Part shown: positions 1-5,179 of the stretch, piece by piece
Position numbering within the stretch: the first letter of the stretch is position 1
Layout: every line of letters starts with the position of its first letter
Assembly (NCBI GenBank): GCA_021737245.1
Contig: JAIPEI010000168.1
Location: forward strand, 1-7,675
Direction of reading: 5' to 3'
DNA: 7,675 nt
Source: Deltaproteobacteria bacterium
GTDB taxonomy: Bacteria > Desulfobacterota > DSM-4660 > Desulfatiglandales > HGW-15
Notes under the pieces: model-generated
What the model was told of the DNA's origin: nothing
The model's database searches: none
The model's input: only the letters and a program-made list of their open reading frames with translations
Program-made: the position numbers and the translations under genes

Positions 1-125
1 GCCCTGCGGAAACACCGGTTTTCATCAGCGGGGGTGACCGGAAGCCGGACGCCGGTTATGGGCGTTTGACACGTGATATGTCCGGTCGATTAGAGGTTGA
101 CGGCGTGGGATCGGGAGAGCAGGGT

Positions 126-1058
126 TTGGACGAACGAGCCAACATGGCCGCTTACGCGGCGCTGTCCGGGGCGGTTGTCTTCTGGGGCCTTTCCTTTGTG
201 GCCACCAAGGTGGCCCTGGAGACCATCCCCACCTTCACCCTGATCTTTTTCCGGTTCGGGCTGGCCGGGCTGCTCTTCATGGTCGTGAGCGCGGCACGTG
301 GAGGTCTTCCGAGGCTGACCCGGCGCGCCCATTTCAAGCTGTTTCTGATGGCCGTCTTCGAGCCGGGCCTCTACTTCTACTTCGAGACCGTAGGGCTCCA
401 GCACACCACGGCTCCCAAGGCCGCCCTGATCATCGCCACGGTGCCCGTGGCGGTCCTGGTCTTTGCGAGGGTCCTGATCGGCGAGCGAATCCGGCTGTTT
501 TCCCTGATCGGCATCCTGGTCAGCCCCGCGGGCATCGGCGTGCTCATCACAGGGGACCCCCGGTTTCGCTGGGCCCTGGGCAATCACCTGGTCGGGGATC
601 TGCTCATCATCGGGGCGGTCGTCACGGCGGCCCTCTACATGGTGGGGGCCCGTGATCTGGGCCGGGACTACTCGGCCTGGGACATCACCTGCTTTCAGAT
701 TCTCTACGGGGCCCTGTTCTATGCGCCCATGTTCCTGGTGGAAATGTCCGGTATGGACTGGACCGCCGTGAGCGGTTCATCGCTTCTGGCGGCGGTTTAT
801 CTGACCGTGTTCGCGACGGTGGTCGCGTTTCTCTGCTACAACTACGGGCTCACCCGGATCCAGGCCTCCAGGGCCTCGGTCTTCATCAACGGGATCCCCG
901 TGGTCACGGCGGTGGCGGCCTGGGCCGTCCTGGGGGAGCGTTTGACCGTGCTCCAGGCATGGGGCGGGGGCATGGTGCTTTTCGGGGTCTGGATGGCGAA
1001 CGCCCTTGGGAGGCCTGGACGGCGCAGGGCTTCGGCGGCCGCGGCTGAGCGTTCCTGA
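126..1058 (+). CDS. EamA/DMT-superfamily inner-membrane transporter
   Basis: A drug/metabolite transporter (DMT) family permease, expected to export a small metabolite or amino acid across the inner membrane; the substrate cannot be told from sequence. The protein is almost entirely hydrophobic, with about ten membrane helices arranged as two EamA repeats. The first repeat carries the typical opening FWGLSFVATKVAL, and the second ends with LGERLTVLQAWGGGMVLFGVW, a usual EamA C-terminal pattern. A short basic tail (RPGRRRASAAA) follows the last helix. Length from this start is 310 aa, normal for the family. I chose the TTG at 126 because GGAG lies 8 nt upstream (114-117). The ATG at 144, just before the first helix, lacks a Shine-Dalgarno and would give 304 aa. 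Upstream in-frame starts (ATG 78, TTG 66) would add an unneeded hydrophilic tail. The FAD gene follows after 52 bp and may be cotranscribed. Confidence 0.9.
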   Translation: MDERANMAAYAALSGAVVFWGLSFVATKVALETIPTFTLIFFRFGLAGLLFMVVSAARGGLPRLTRRAHFKLFLMAVFEPGLYFYFETVGLQHTTAPKAALIIATVPVAVLVFARVLIGERIRLFSLIGILVSPAGIGVLITGDPRFRWALGNHLVGDLLIIGAVVTAALYMVGARDLGRDYSAWDITCFQILYGALFYAPMFLVEMSGMDWTAVSGSSLLAAVYLTVFATVVAFLCYNYGLTRIQASRASVFINGIPVVTAVAAWAVLGERLTVLQAWGGGMVLFGVWMANALGRPGRRRASAAAAERS

Positions 1059-1110
1059 AGGGCCGCGGCCCGCCCGCGACCTCACCCAATGTAATGCAGG
1101 GGGAGACACC

Positions 1111-2460
1111 ATGGCTTATGATGTGATCATCATCGGAGCGGGACCGGCGGGCATATTCACCGCGCTCACCCTGGCCGAGTCGGGCGTCGGGAACGTCCTG
1201 CTCCTCGAGCAGGGAAAAGATCTGGCCGGCCGCGAGCGGGGGAGGCGGGAGGATGTCCTCAGCGGCTGGGGCGGGGCCGGGGCGTTCAGCGACGGCAAGC
1301 TGACCCTGTCGCCCGAGGTCGGTGGATTCCTGGGTGAGTTTCTGGCGCCCGACGCCCTCGACGCCCTGCTCGCCGCCACGGACGCCCGGTACGTGGCCCA
1401 CGGTGCCCCGGCCGAGGTGTTCGGGGAGCAATCGCCGGGGCTCGAAGAGCTTGCGGACCAGGCGCGGCTCGCCGACCTGAAGCTCATTCCCTCCCGGATT
1501 CGGCACATCGGCACGGACTACTGCCCGCGGGTCCTGGAGCGGTTCCGGAGCTCCATGGCGGGAAAAGTGGAGGTCAGAACGGGCTGCAGGGTGGCCGAGA
1601 TCCGGGTTGAAGGGGGGCGTGCCTCGGGTGTTGCCCTCGAAAGCGGGGAGCTCCTGCCTTGCCGGTTCGTGGTGGCCGCTCCGGGTCGATCAGGGGCCGG
1701 ATGGATGAAGGACCAGGCCGGGGCCCTCGGGCTTCAGACCCAGGCAAGCCCGGTGGACATCGGCGTTCGCGTGGAGCTTCCCGGGGCCGTGCTCAAGAGG
1801 ATCACGGACCTTACCTACGAATCCAAGTTCATTTACTACTGCCGGACCTTTGACGACAAGGTCCGGACGTTCTGCATGAACCCTTACGGCGAGGTAGTGA
1901 CCGAGTGGCATGGGGGCATCACCACCATCAACGGCCACAGCTACGCGGATCGCCGTGGAGAGAACACGAACTTCGCCATCCTTGTGAGCAGCGCCTTTAC
2001 CGAGCCGTTCGACGACCCCATCGGCTACGGACGATACATCGCCCGGCTGGCCAATTTCCTCGGCGGCGGCGCCATGGTCCAGCGGCTGGGCGACCTGCTC
2101 GCCGGGCGGCGGAGCACCCCCGATCGGATCGCGCGGTGTCTCACCCGGCCCAGCCTTCGGGAAGCCACGCCGGGCGATCTCAGCTTCGTGTTCCCCTATC
2201 GCCACCTCCTGGGCATCATAGAGATGCTCCAGGCCCTCGAGAAGGTCGCTCCCGGGGTCTACTCCCGGCACACCCTCCTCTACGGGGTCGAGGTCAAGTT
2301 CTACTCGAACCGGATCCAGGTGTCTCCGGAAATGGAGACCGGCGTCGAGAACCTGTTCACCGTGGGGGACGGGGCGGGCATCACCCGGAGCCTGATCCAG
2401 GCCTCGGCCAGCGGTGTCCTGGCGGCCCGGGCCGTAGCCGATCGAGTCAGGGCCGGGTGA
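1111..2460 (+). CDS. FAD-dependent dehydrogenase, COG2509-type NAD(P)/FAD oxidoreductase
   Basis: A 449-aa cytosolic flavoprotein of the uncharacterised FAD-dependent dehydrogenase group (COG2509-like); the physiological substrate is unknown. Residues 5-14 (VIIIGAGPAG) form the Rossmann dinucleotide loop, and E33 at the end of the second strand would bind the adenosine ribose. GWGGAGAFSDGKL at residues 52-64 is the pattern I associate with this family. The C-terminal VGDGAGITRSLIQASASG (418-435) is the second FAD-contact segment, followed by a helix typical of GR2-type flavoproteins. The ATG at 1111 is preceded by AGGGGGAG with good spacing. The open frame extends upstream to 1006, but that stretch overlaps the transporter and has no domain, so it was left out. 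A 12-nt self-complementary stretch follows the transporter stop, with no T-run, so readthrough from the transporter is plausible. Confidence 0.9.
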   Translation: MAYDVIIIGAGPAGIFTALTLAESGVGNVLLLEQGKDLAGRERGRREDVLSGWGGAGAFSDGKLTLSPEVGGFLGEFLAPDALDALLAATDARYVAHGAPAEVFGEQSPGLEELADQARLADLKLIPSRIRHIGTDYCPRVLERFRSSMAGKVEVRTGCRVAEIRVEGGRASGVALESGELLPCRFVVAAPGRSGAGWMKDQAGALGLQTQASPVDIGVRVELPGAVLKRITDLTYESKFIYYCRTFDDKVRTFCMNPYGEVVTEWHGGITTINGHSYADRRGENTNFAILVSSAFTEPFDDPIGYGRYIARLANFLGGGAMVQRLGDLLAGRRSTPDRIARCLTRPSLREATPGDLSFVFPYRHLLGIIEMLQALEKVAPGVYSRHTLLYGVEVKFYSNRIQVSPEMETGVENLFTVGDGAGITRSLIQASASGVLAARAVADRVRAG

Positions 2461-2482
2461 TCCGGAACCGTCCATGCCGGCC

Positions 2483-2511
2483 TTGACGGGGTGTGGGCTC
2501 TGCGATATCCT
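2483..2511 (+). promoter_or_regulatory. sigma70-type promoter candidate for the zinc-ribbon/secreted-protein pair
   Basis: TTGACG (2483-2488) and TATCCT (2506-2511) are separated by exactly 17 nt. They match the -35 consensus at 5 of 6 positions and the -10 at 4 of 6. The site lies in the 82-bp gap after the FAD gene. It would start transcription near 2518, about 25 nt before the zinc-ribbon ATG, leaving room for its ribosome binding site. This suggests the pair downstream is a separate transcription unit. No transcription data are available. Confidence 0.5.
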
Positions 2512-2542
2512 TAATCGATCTTTTTCCTCGAGGGGGTTTTCC

Positions 2543-2761
2543 ATGACCGACATACATATCGACTGCTCATGCGGGCAGGACTGTGTTGTCAAGTCGTCGG
2601 ACGGTTCCTCGCTTCGATGCCCCGCGTGCGGCCGCATGGTCAGCGTTGCAAGCAAGGAGAAGGACCCTTCCCGGCGGGACAGCCTCGAGAGCTTCATCGA
2701 GGCGACCTTCGAGCTCTTGAACGAGGTCGACGGCGCCTTCCCAACCTCCGGAGCGCGTTAG
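2543..2761 (+). CDS. Small zinc-ribbon protein, function unknown
   Basis: A 72-aa cytosolic protein. The N-terminal half has five cysteines: C8-x-C10 and C14, then C26-P-A-C29-G. This is the knuckle pattern of a zinc ribbon (CxC...CPxCG) and would bind one structural zinc. The C-terminal half (about residues 40-70) is polar and acidic, probably helical, without recognisable motifs. The ATG at 2543 has GAGGGGG (2530-2535) about 7 nt upstream. A longer in-frame start at 2474 would overlap the promoter candidate and lacks a ribosome site. The secreted protein starts 3 nt after its stop, so the two are almost certainly cotranscribed. I cannot name a family; small zinc ribbons of this kind act as protein or nucleic-acid binding adaptors, but a role here would be a guess. 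Confidence 0.75.
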   Translation: MTDIHIDCSCGQDCVVKSSDGSSLRCPACGRMVSVASKEKDPSRRDSLESFIEATFELLNEVDGAFPTSGAR

Positions 2762-2764
2762 CCC

Positions 2765-3115
2765 ATGCGGTTTCGCTTCCTGCCCGGCATTCTGGCGGCC
2801 GCCCTCGTCCTGGGGCTGGTCCTGGCTCCCGCGGCCTCGGCCAGGCTCGAGGTCGAGCTCGACGTTCAGAAGGTTTCCGAGCACTCCGTGCTCGTGACCC
2901 TGACCTGGGCGGCCAGGATCGAGGCCGACCGGGACTGGGAAGGATGCGAGCTGGTGATCTCTTTTCGAGACCTCCGGGATCGCGAGATTTACCGGATCAC
3001 CAGGACGCTGAGCCTCCGGAACGGGCTGAACGAGGTCACGGGACACGAGATCTGCGAGTCCTCCGTATGGGAGCGGACCCGCAAGTTTGCCGGTAAGCTG
3101 AACTGCGGGTTTTAG
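2765..3115 (+). CDS. Secreted/periplasmic small protein of unknown function
   Basis: A 116-aa protein with a clear Sec signal peptide: basic MRFRF, a hydrophobic core at residues 6-21, and a likely signal peptidase I cleavage after A24-S-A26. The mature part is about 90 aa. Alternating hydrophobic residues (RLEVELDVQKV, SVLVTLTW, ELVISF, IYRITRTLSL) suggest a beta-sandwich-like fold. Three cysteines remain (C61, C97, C114), so one disulfide is possible in the periplasm; C61 cannot be a lipoprotein cysteine. The start sits 3 nt after the zinc-ribbon stop, with GGAG about 10 nt upstream, so translation is probably coupled. I do not recognise a family. No terminator of convincing strength follows. 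Confidence 0.7.
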   Translation: MRFRFLPGILAAALVLGLVLAPAASARLEVELDVQKVSEHSVLVTLTWAARIEADRDWEGCELVISFRDLRDREIYRITRTLSLRNGLNEVTGHEICESSVWERTRKFAGKLNCGF

Positions 3116-3261
3116 AAGCTCCAACCAGCTGAAATCACCCGGACGATCTTCTGCTTCCGAGATGATTTCCCCTCCGGGCTCAAGTTTGACGGATTCGCAA
3201 AAACACGCTCACCCGCCGCTGGAAACGTTATAACCCTTTGAAATGCCAGGGGCGGATATCG

Positions 3262-3277
3262 AAGCTTCGGGCTTTTT
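3262..3277 (+). terminator. Weak intrinsic-terminator-like hairpin
   Basis: AAGC (3262-3265) can pair with GCTT (3271-3274) around a TTCGG loop, and five T residues run from 3273 to 3277. The stem is only four base pairs, so this is a weak candidate for ending the zinc-ribbon/secreted-protein transcript. It lies between that unit and the sigma28-like promoter candidate, where a terminator would make sense. Nothing else in 3116-3260 looks like a gene or a strong signal. Confidence 0.2.
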
Positions 3278-3287
3278 ACGATTCCCT

Positions 3288-3315
3288 TCAAGTTTCGGCT
3301 CTGATTGGCCGATGT
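3288..3315 (+). promoter_or_regulatory. sigma28 (FliA)-like promoter candidate upstream of the mini rod protein
   Basis: TCAAGTTT (3288-3295) matches the FliA -35 consensus TAAAGTTT at 7 of 8 positions. GCCGATGT (3308-3315) matches the -10 consensus GCCGATAA at 6 of 8. The spacer is 12 nt instead of the usual 11. The site lies about 57 nt before the ATG of a flagellar rod-like gene, the kind of gene expected under FliA control. A 5-bp hairpin (CCGGC/GCCGG, 3335-3348) and the AGGAGG at 3361 follow in the presumed leader. GCCGAT alone is common in GC-rich DNA, so the call depends on the paired -35 and the gene context. Confidence 0.4.
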
Positions 3316-3371
3316 CCAGTACGTGAGGGACATTCCGGCGTCAGCCGGCCGTGCCCCGGAAGGAGGTCCAT

Positions 3372-3725
3372 ATGTCGTTTTCCATTGGAAGCAATCTCTC
3401 CGCACTTCAGGCCTTGGGCACGAAGATGGCTGTGACGGCCGACAATGTCGCCAATGTGAGCTCGGATGCGTTCAAGAAGTCCAGGGCGGTGCTGGAGGAA
3501 GGGGAAAACGGGGCGGTCAAGGTCGACATTCAGAAGATCGGCACACCCGGGCCCGTGATCCAGGACACCCGGGGCACGGAGCCGGTGGAACGCGAGCTTT
3601 CCAATGTCGACCTGGCCGAGGAGCTGCCCCGGACCATTCCAACGGGTCGGGGATACGAGGCCAATCTCAAGATCATCCAGACCCGGGATGAGATGCTGGG
3701 GACGGTGATCGACCTGCTCGAGTGA
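3372..3725 (+). CDS. Short orphan flagellar basal-body rod-like protein (FlgC/FlgG-type termini)
   Basis: A 117-aa protein with both signature ends of flagellar rod/hook axial proteins and almost nothing between them. The N-terminal helix (residues 8-38) contains AVTADNVANVSSDAFKKSR, matching the rod-family ANxxANxxT(S)xxYK pattern. The C-terminal helix has SNVDLAEEL (77-85) and GYEANLKIIQTRDEML (94-109), matching the SNVDLxxEM...YEANxKVIxTxDEML pattern. FlgC is usually 130-150 aa and FlgG about 260 aa, so the connecting domain is reduced to roughly 40 residues. P86 and P90 interrupt what is normally a continuous helix. The start is firm: AGGAGG (3361-3366) lies 5 nt before the ATG. No other flagellar genes are in the window. 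It may be an export-competent axial component or a divergent relative with another role; it is probably not the main FlgC. Confidence 0.8.
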   Translation: MSFSIGSNLSALQALGTKMAVTADNVANVSSDAFKKSRAVLEEGENGAVKVDIQKIGTPGPVIQDTRGTEPVERELSNVDLAEELPRTIPTGRGYEANLKIIQTRDEMLGTVIDLLE

Positions 3726-3765
3726 GCCCGTCCCTGCCCGCCGCCCACACCCCCTTGCCATACCG

Positions 3766-3785
3766 TGCGCCCCCGCCGCGGCGCA
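3766..3785 (+). other. GC-rich inverted repeat after the mini rod gene
   Basis: TGCGCC (3766-3771) and GGCGCA (3780-3785) form a perfect 6-bp stem with an 8-nt loop, 40 nt after the rod-like gene stop. There is no T-run, so it is not a standard intrinsic terminator. It could still mark the 3' end of that transcript or block exonucleases. It lies just upstream of the promoter candidate for the next gene. Confidence 0.3.
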
Positions 3786-3803
3786 GGCCTTCGCGATTTC
3801 GCG

Positions 3804-3832
3804 TTGACATCCTACCCGCTCATCCATACATT
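3804..3832 (+). promoter_or_regulatory. sigma70-type promoter with adjacent repeats, for the CxxC redox protein
   Basis: A perfect TTGACA (3804-3809) is followed after exactly 17 nt by TACATT (3827-3832), which matches the -10 at 4 of 6 positions. Directly upstream of the -35 is a tandem TTCGCGAT / TTCGCGTT (3790-3805, 8-nt period), which also contains the inverted repeat CGCGA/TCGCG (3792-3803). Over the expected start point lies an imperfect inverted repeat (3830-3845, arms ATTC.AT and ATGAAT). Both could be operators. Transcription from here would carry a leader of about 180 nt before the ATG at 4021. Confidence 0.5.
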
Positions 3833-3852
3833 CCATTGCATGAATCTATTTC

Positions 3853-3986
3853 CTCCGGCGGAGAAGGGACCCCGCCGCGCCGGGCGCTCCTGAGACCGTC
3901 TCGAGGCCGGCGGACGTCCGGCGGGGGGAGGTTGATGAACCGGCGGTTTTCGGTCGCCGGCCGGATTGCCGTGACGGAATGCCGTC
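3853..3986 (+). other. Hairpin-rich leader region upstream of the CxxC redox gene
   Basis: Five short inverted repeats follow one another in the presumed 5' leader. They are CTCCG/CGGAG (3853-3863, 1-nt loop), GAGAC/GTCTC (3892-3902, 1-nt loop), GCCGG/CCGGC (3906-3922, 7-nt loop), CCGGCG/CGCCGG (3940-3960, 9-nt loop) and GACGG/CCGTC (3973-3986, AATG loop). The last two are good RNA stem-loops. The 1-nt-loop pairs cannot fold as RNA hairpins and look more like protein-binding dyads. GC-rich sequence produces such pairs by chance, so this is only a candidate structured leader. I recognise no riboswitch consensus. Confidence 0.3.
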
Positions 3987-4024
3987 CCGGTTCCCGCCGA
4001 ACCCGCGCAGGGGAGGAGTCATGA
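3935..4024 (+). CDS. Possible 29-aa leader peptide coupled to the CxxC redox gene
   Basis: ATG at 3935 opens a 29-codon frame rich in arginine, with one cysteine. It ends in TGA at 4022-4024, overlapping the ATG of the next gene as ATGA. A strong purine run, GGGGGGAGG (3923-3931), precedes it, with spacing of only 3 nt. An ATGA overlap is a classic sign of translational coupling. The peptide has no recognisable domain, and the hairpins at 3940-3960 and 3973-3986 lie inside it. It may be a coupling leader or chance; no conservation data are available. Confidence 0.25.
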   Translation: MNRRFSVAGRIAVTECRPGSRRTRAGEES

Positions 4025-4557
4025 CAAGCGAGGAGATCACCCGAATCCGCGTGAGCGGCCGGGAAGTGGGGATCGTCGGGCTGGAGACCGCCCTGGATCA
4101 GGCCGTGGAAGGGCTGTCGGACGAACCGGAGGAGCATGTGAAGGAATGGCTTCTTCGCGCGCTCTCGGCCCGGAACTACATTCCGGCTGCAGTGCGGGAC
4201 GACTACGGTGAGGCGTTTTTCAGGGCGTTCCGCAGGCGCATGGGGGAGCCCCTGGGAGAGGATCCGGCCGGCGGCTGCATCCGGATCCGGGTGCTGGGGG
4301 CGGGCTGCTCCCAGTGCACCGGTCTTTACCAGGAACTCATCGAAACGATCGCATCCCTGGAGATCGACGCGGATGTGGAGCACGTGACCGACGTCCGGGA
4401 GATCGCCCGGTACGGCATCCTGGGCACACCGGCACTCGTCGTGAACGGCGAGATAAAATGCGCGGGCCGCGTCCCGTCCAGGAAGCGGATCGAGGGGTGG
4501 CTCCGGGAGGCATCGTCGGTCCGACCGTGCCTCGGGCGGGGAACGGCCGATGCTTGA
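4021..4557 (+). CDS. Two-domain redox-active disulfide protein (thioredoxin_3/MTH895-like C-terminus)
   Basis: A 178-aa cytosolic protein. Residues about 86-165 form a small thioredoxin-fold domain: the strand IRIRVLGAG, then the active-site pair C96-S-Q-C99, and the cis-proline loop GILGTPALVVNGEIKCAGRVPS with P137. This is the pattern of redox-active disulfide protein 2 (MTH895-like, thioredoxin_3), which exchanges disulfides in anaerobes and archaea. Extra cysteines C86, C147 and C170 are present. Residues 1-76 are a separate module (RVSGREVGIVGLETALDQAV ... ARNYIPAAVRDDYGEAFFRAFRR) whose role I do not know; MTH895-like proteins are usually about 80 aa. The ATG at 4021 follows GGGGAGGAG with short spacing. 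It is probably transcribed from the promoter candidate at 3804 and followed by the 117-aa gene after 40 bp. The reductase partner is not in the window. Confidence 0.8.
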   Translation: MTSEEITRIRVSGREVGIVGLETALDQAVEGLSDEPEEHVKEWLLRALSARNYIPAAVRDDYGEAFFRAFRRRMGEPLGEDPAGGCIRIRVLGAGCSQCTGLYQELIETIASLEIDADVEHVTDVREIARYGILGTPALVVNGEIKCAGRVPSRKRIEGWLREASSVRPCLGRGTADA

Positions 4558-4597
4558 AAGGAGGAGAAGGCAGCCCTCTCGGGAGGAGACGAAGGAG

Positions 4598-4951
4598 ATG
4601 GATTTTCAGCGGGTGGACGAAAGCACGATCGAGATCTTTCCGCAAGACCATGCAACGGAAACGGTCCTGGAAGCCGTGGCGAGGTTGTCCTATGAGACGG
4701 CTGAAAGTCCCGCCCCCTTCTTTGTTCAGCCGTTCGAGGTACCCCCCGAGTCCGTGGACTTCCGCTCCCAGATCACCGGGGACGGTCTCCGCATGGACTA
4801 CCTGAACGGGAGGCTCTGCAGCACCCACGTGCAGCGGAGCGGAGAGCGCCTCCTCTTCGACGCCGAACGGTTTCAGGCCGACCGGGGTTCGCCCGAGGCG
4901 TTCCTGCTGCTGGTGCGGGAACGGTTGAAGCAGGGGGAGCAGGCGACCTAG
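4598..4951 (+). CDS. Conserved-looking hypothetical protein, 117 aa
   Basis: I do not recognise this family. It is a soluble, acidic-leaning protein of 117 aa with no signal peptide or membrane segment and one cysteine (C74). The N-terminal part (residues 1-37) reads as a strand and a helix (TIEIF, TVLEAVARLSY). The middle (FFVQPFEVPPESVDFRSQITGDGL, about 41-64) is proline-rich. The C-terminus ends in a helix (SPEAFLLLVRERLKQ). The ATG at 4598 is preceded by GGGAGGAG (4581-4588) at 9 nt. An in-frame ATG at 4550 would overlap the upstream gene by 8 nt and add a basic, low-complexity stretch (MLERRRRQPSREE), so it is less likely. Its position 40 bp after the CxxC redox gene suggests one operon and perhaps a related function. 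Its stop codon overlaps that of the convergent hydrolase remnant. Confidence 0.65.
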   Translation: MDFQRVDESTIEIFPQDHATETVLEAVARLSYETAESPAPFFVQPFEVPPESVDFRSQITGDGLRMDYLNGRLCSTHVQRSGERLLFDAERFQADRGSPEAFLLLVRERLKQGEQAT

Positions 4952-5166
4952 GACAGCCCGCCCACCCAGTCCGCGGTTCGCCGGGCGATCCGGTCGTAAA
5001 CGTCCTCCCTTGAAAGGCCGGCCGACTTGGGTGTCTTGAAGGAGTGGTCGCCTCCCTCCACCGTTTCCAGCGTCCAGTGGGCCTGGAGTCGTGCCAGCAC
5101 CTGATTGAGCAGATCCAGGTCGCAGAGGGGGTCCCGGGTGCCCGCAAAGAACAGCAAAGCTTTCAA
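4948..5166 (-). pseudogene. C-terminal remnant of an alpha/beta hydrolase (COG3571/Tex30-like)
   Basis: The 72-residue frame matches only the last third of a KANL3/Tex30-type (COG3571) alpha/beta hydrolase, normally about 200-230 aa. GTRDP (residues 9-13) carries the catalytic aspartate D12, and EGGDHSFK (37-44) carries the catalytic histidine H41. The GxSxG nucleophile elbow and everything before it are missing. Upstream lies only the end of hisC, 13 bp away, so no other-frame N-terminus exists here and the loss is a truncation. The frame opens with TTG at 5166, with AAGGGG about 8 nt upstream just after the hisC stop, so the fragment could still be translated but cannot be a working hydrolase alone. 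The open frame continues a few codons upstream (ERGRK), so the true homology break may lie at or before the hisC stop. Its TAG shares a CTAG with the convergent + strand gene. Confidence 0.7.
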
Positions 5167-5179
5167 CTTCCGGCCCCTT

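Noticed and set aside
1..65. Possible end of an upstream gene or a divergent gene starting at 25 on the - strand
   Set aside because: Frames are too short to judge, the - strand ATG has no ribosome binding site, and no motif is recognisable.
66..94. TTGACA at 66-71 as a -35 box for the transporter gene
   Set aside because: The -35 is perfect, but no acceptable -10 lies 16-19 nt downstream (best ATTAGA, TTAGAG or TAGAGG), so a promoter is not supported.
1060..1071. 12-nt perfect palindrome just after the transporter stop as a terminator
   Set aside because: It has no loop and no T-run; it is better seen as GC-rich chance or a restriction-site-like palindrome.
1690..2697. 335-codon - strand frame opposite the FAD gene
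   Set aside because: It lies antisense to a clearly coding flavoprotein; its composition (Gly, Pro, Asp, His rich) and lack of domains mark it as a shadow frame.
3722..4024. 100-codon + strand frame between the rod-like and CxxC genes
   Set aside because: Pro/Arg/Ser-rich composition, no ribosome site at 3722, and it overlaps the promoter candidate. Only the last 29 codons, with their own start signals, were kept as a weak leader-peptide candidate.
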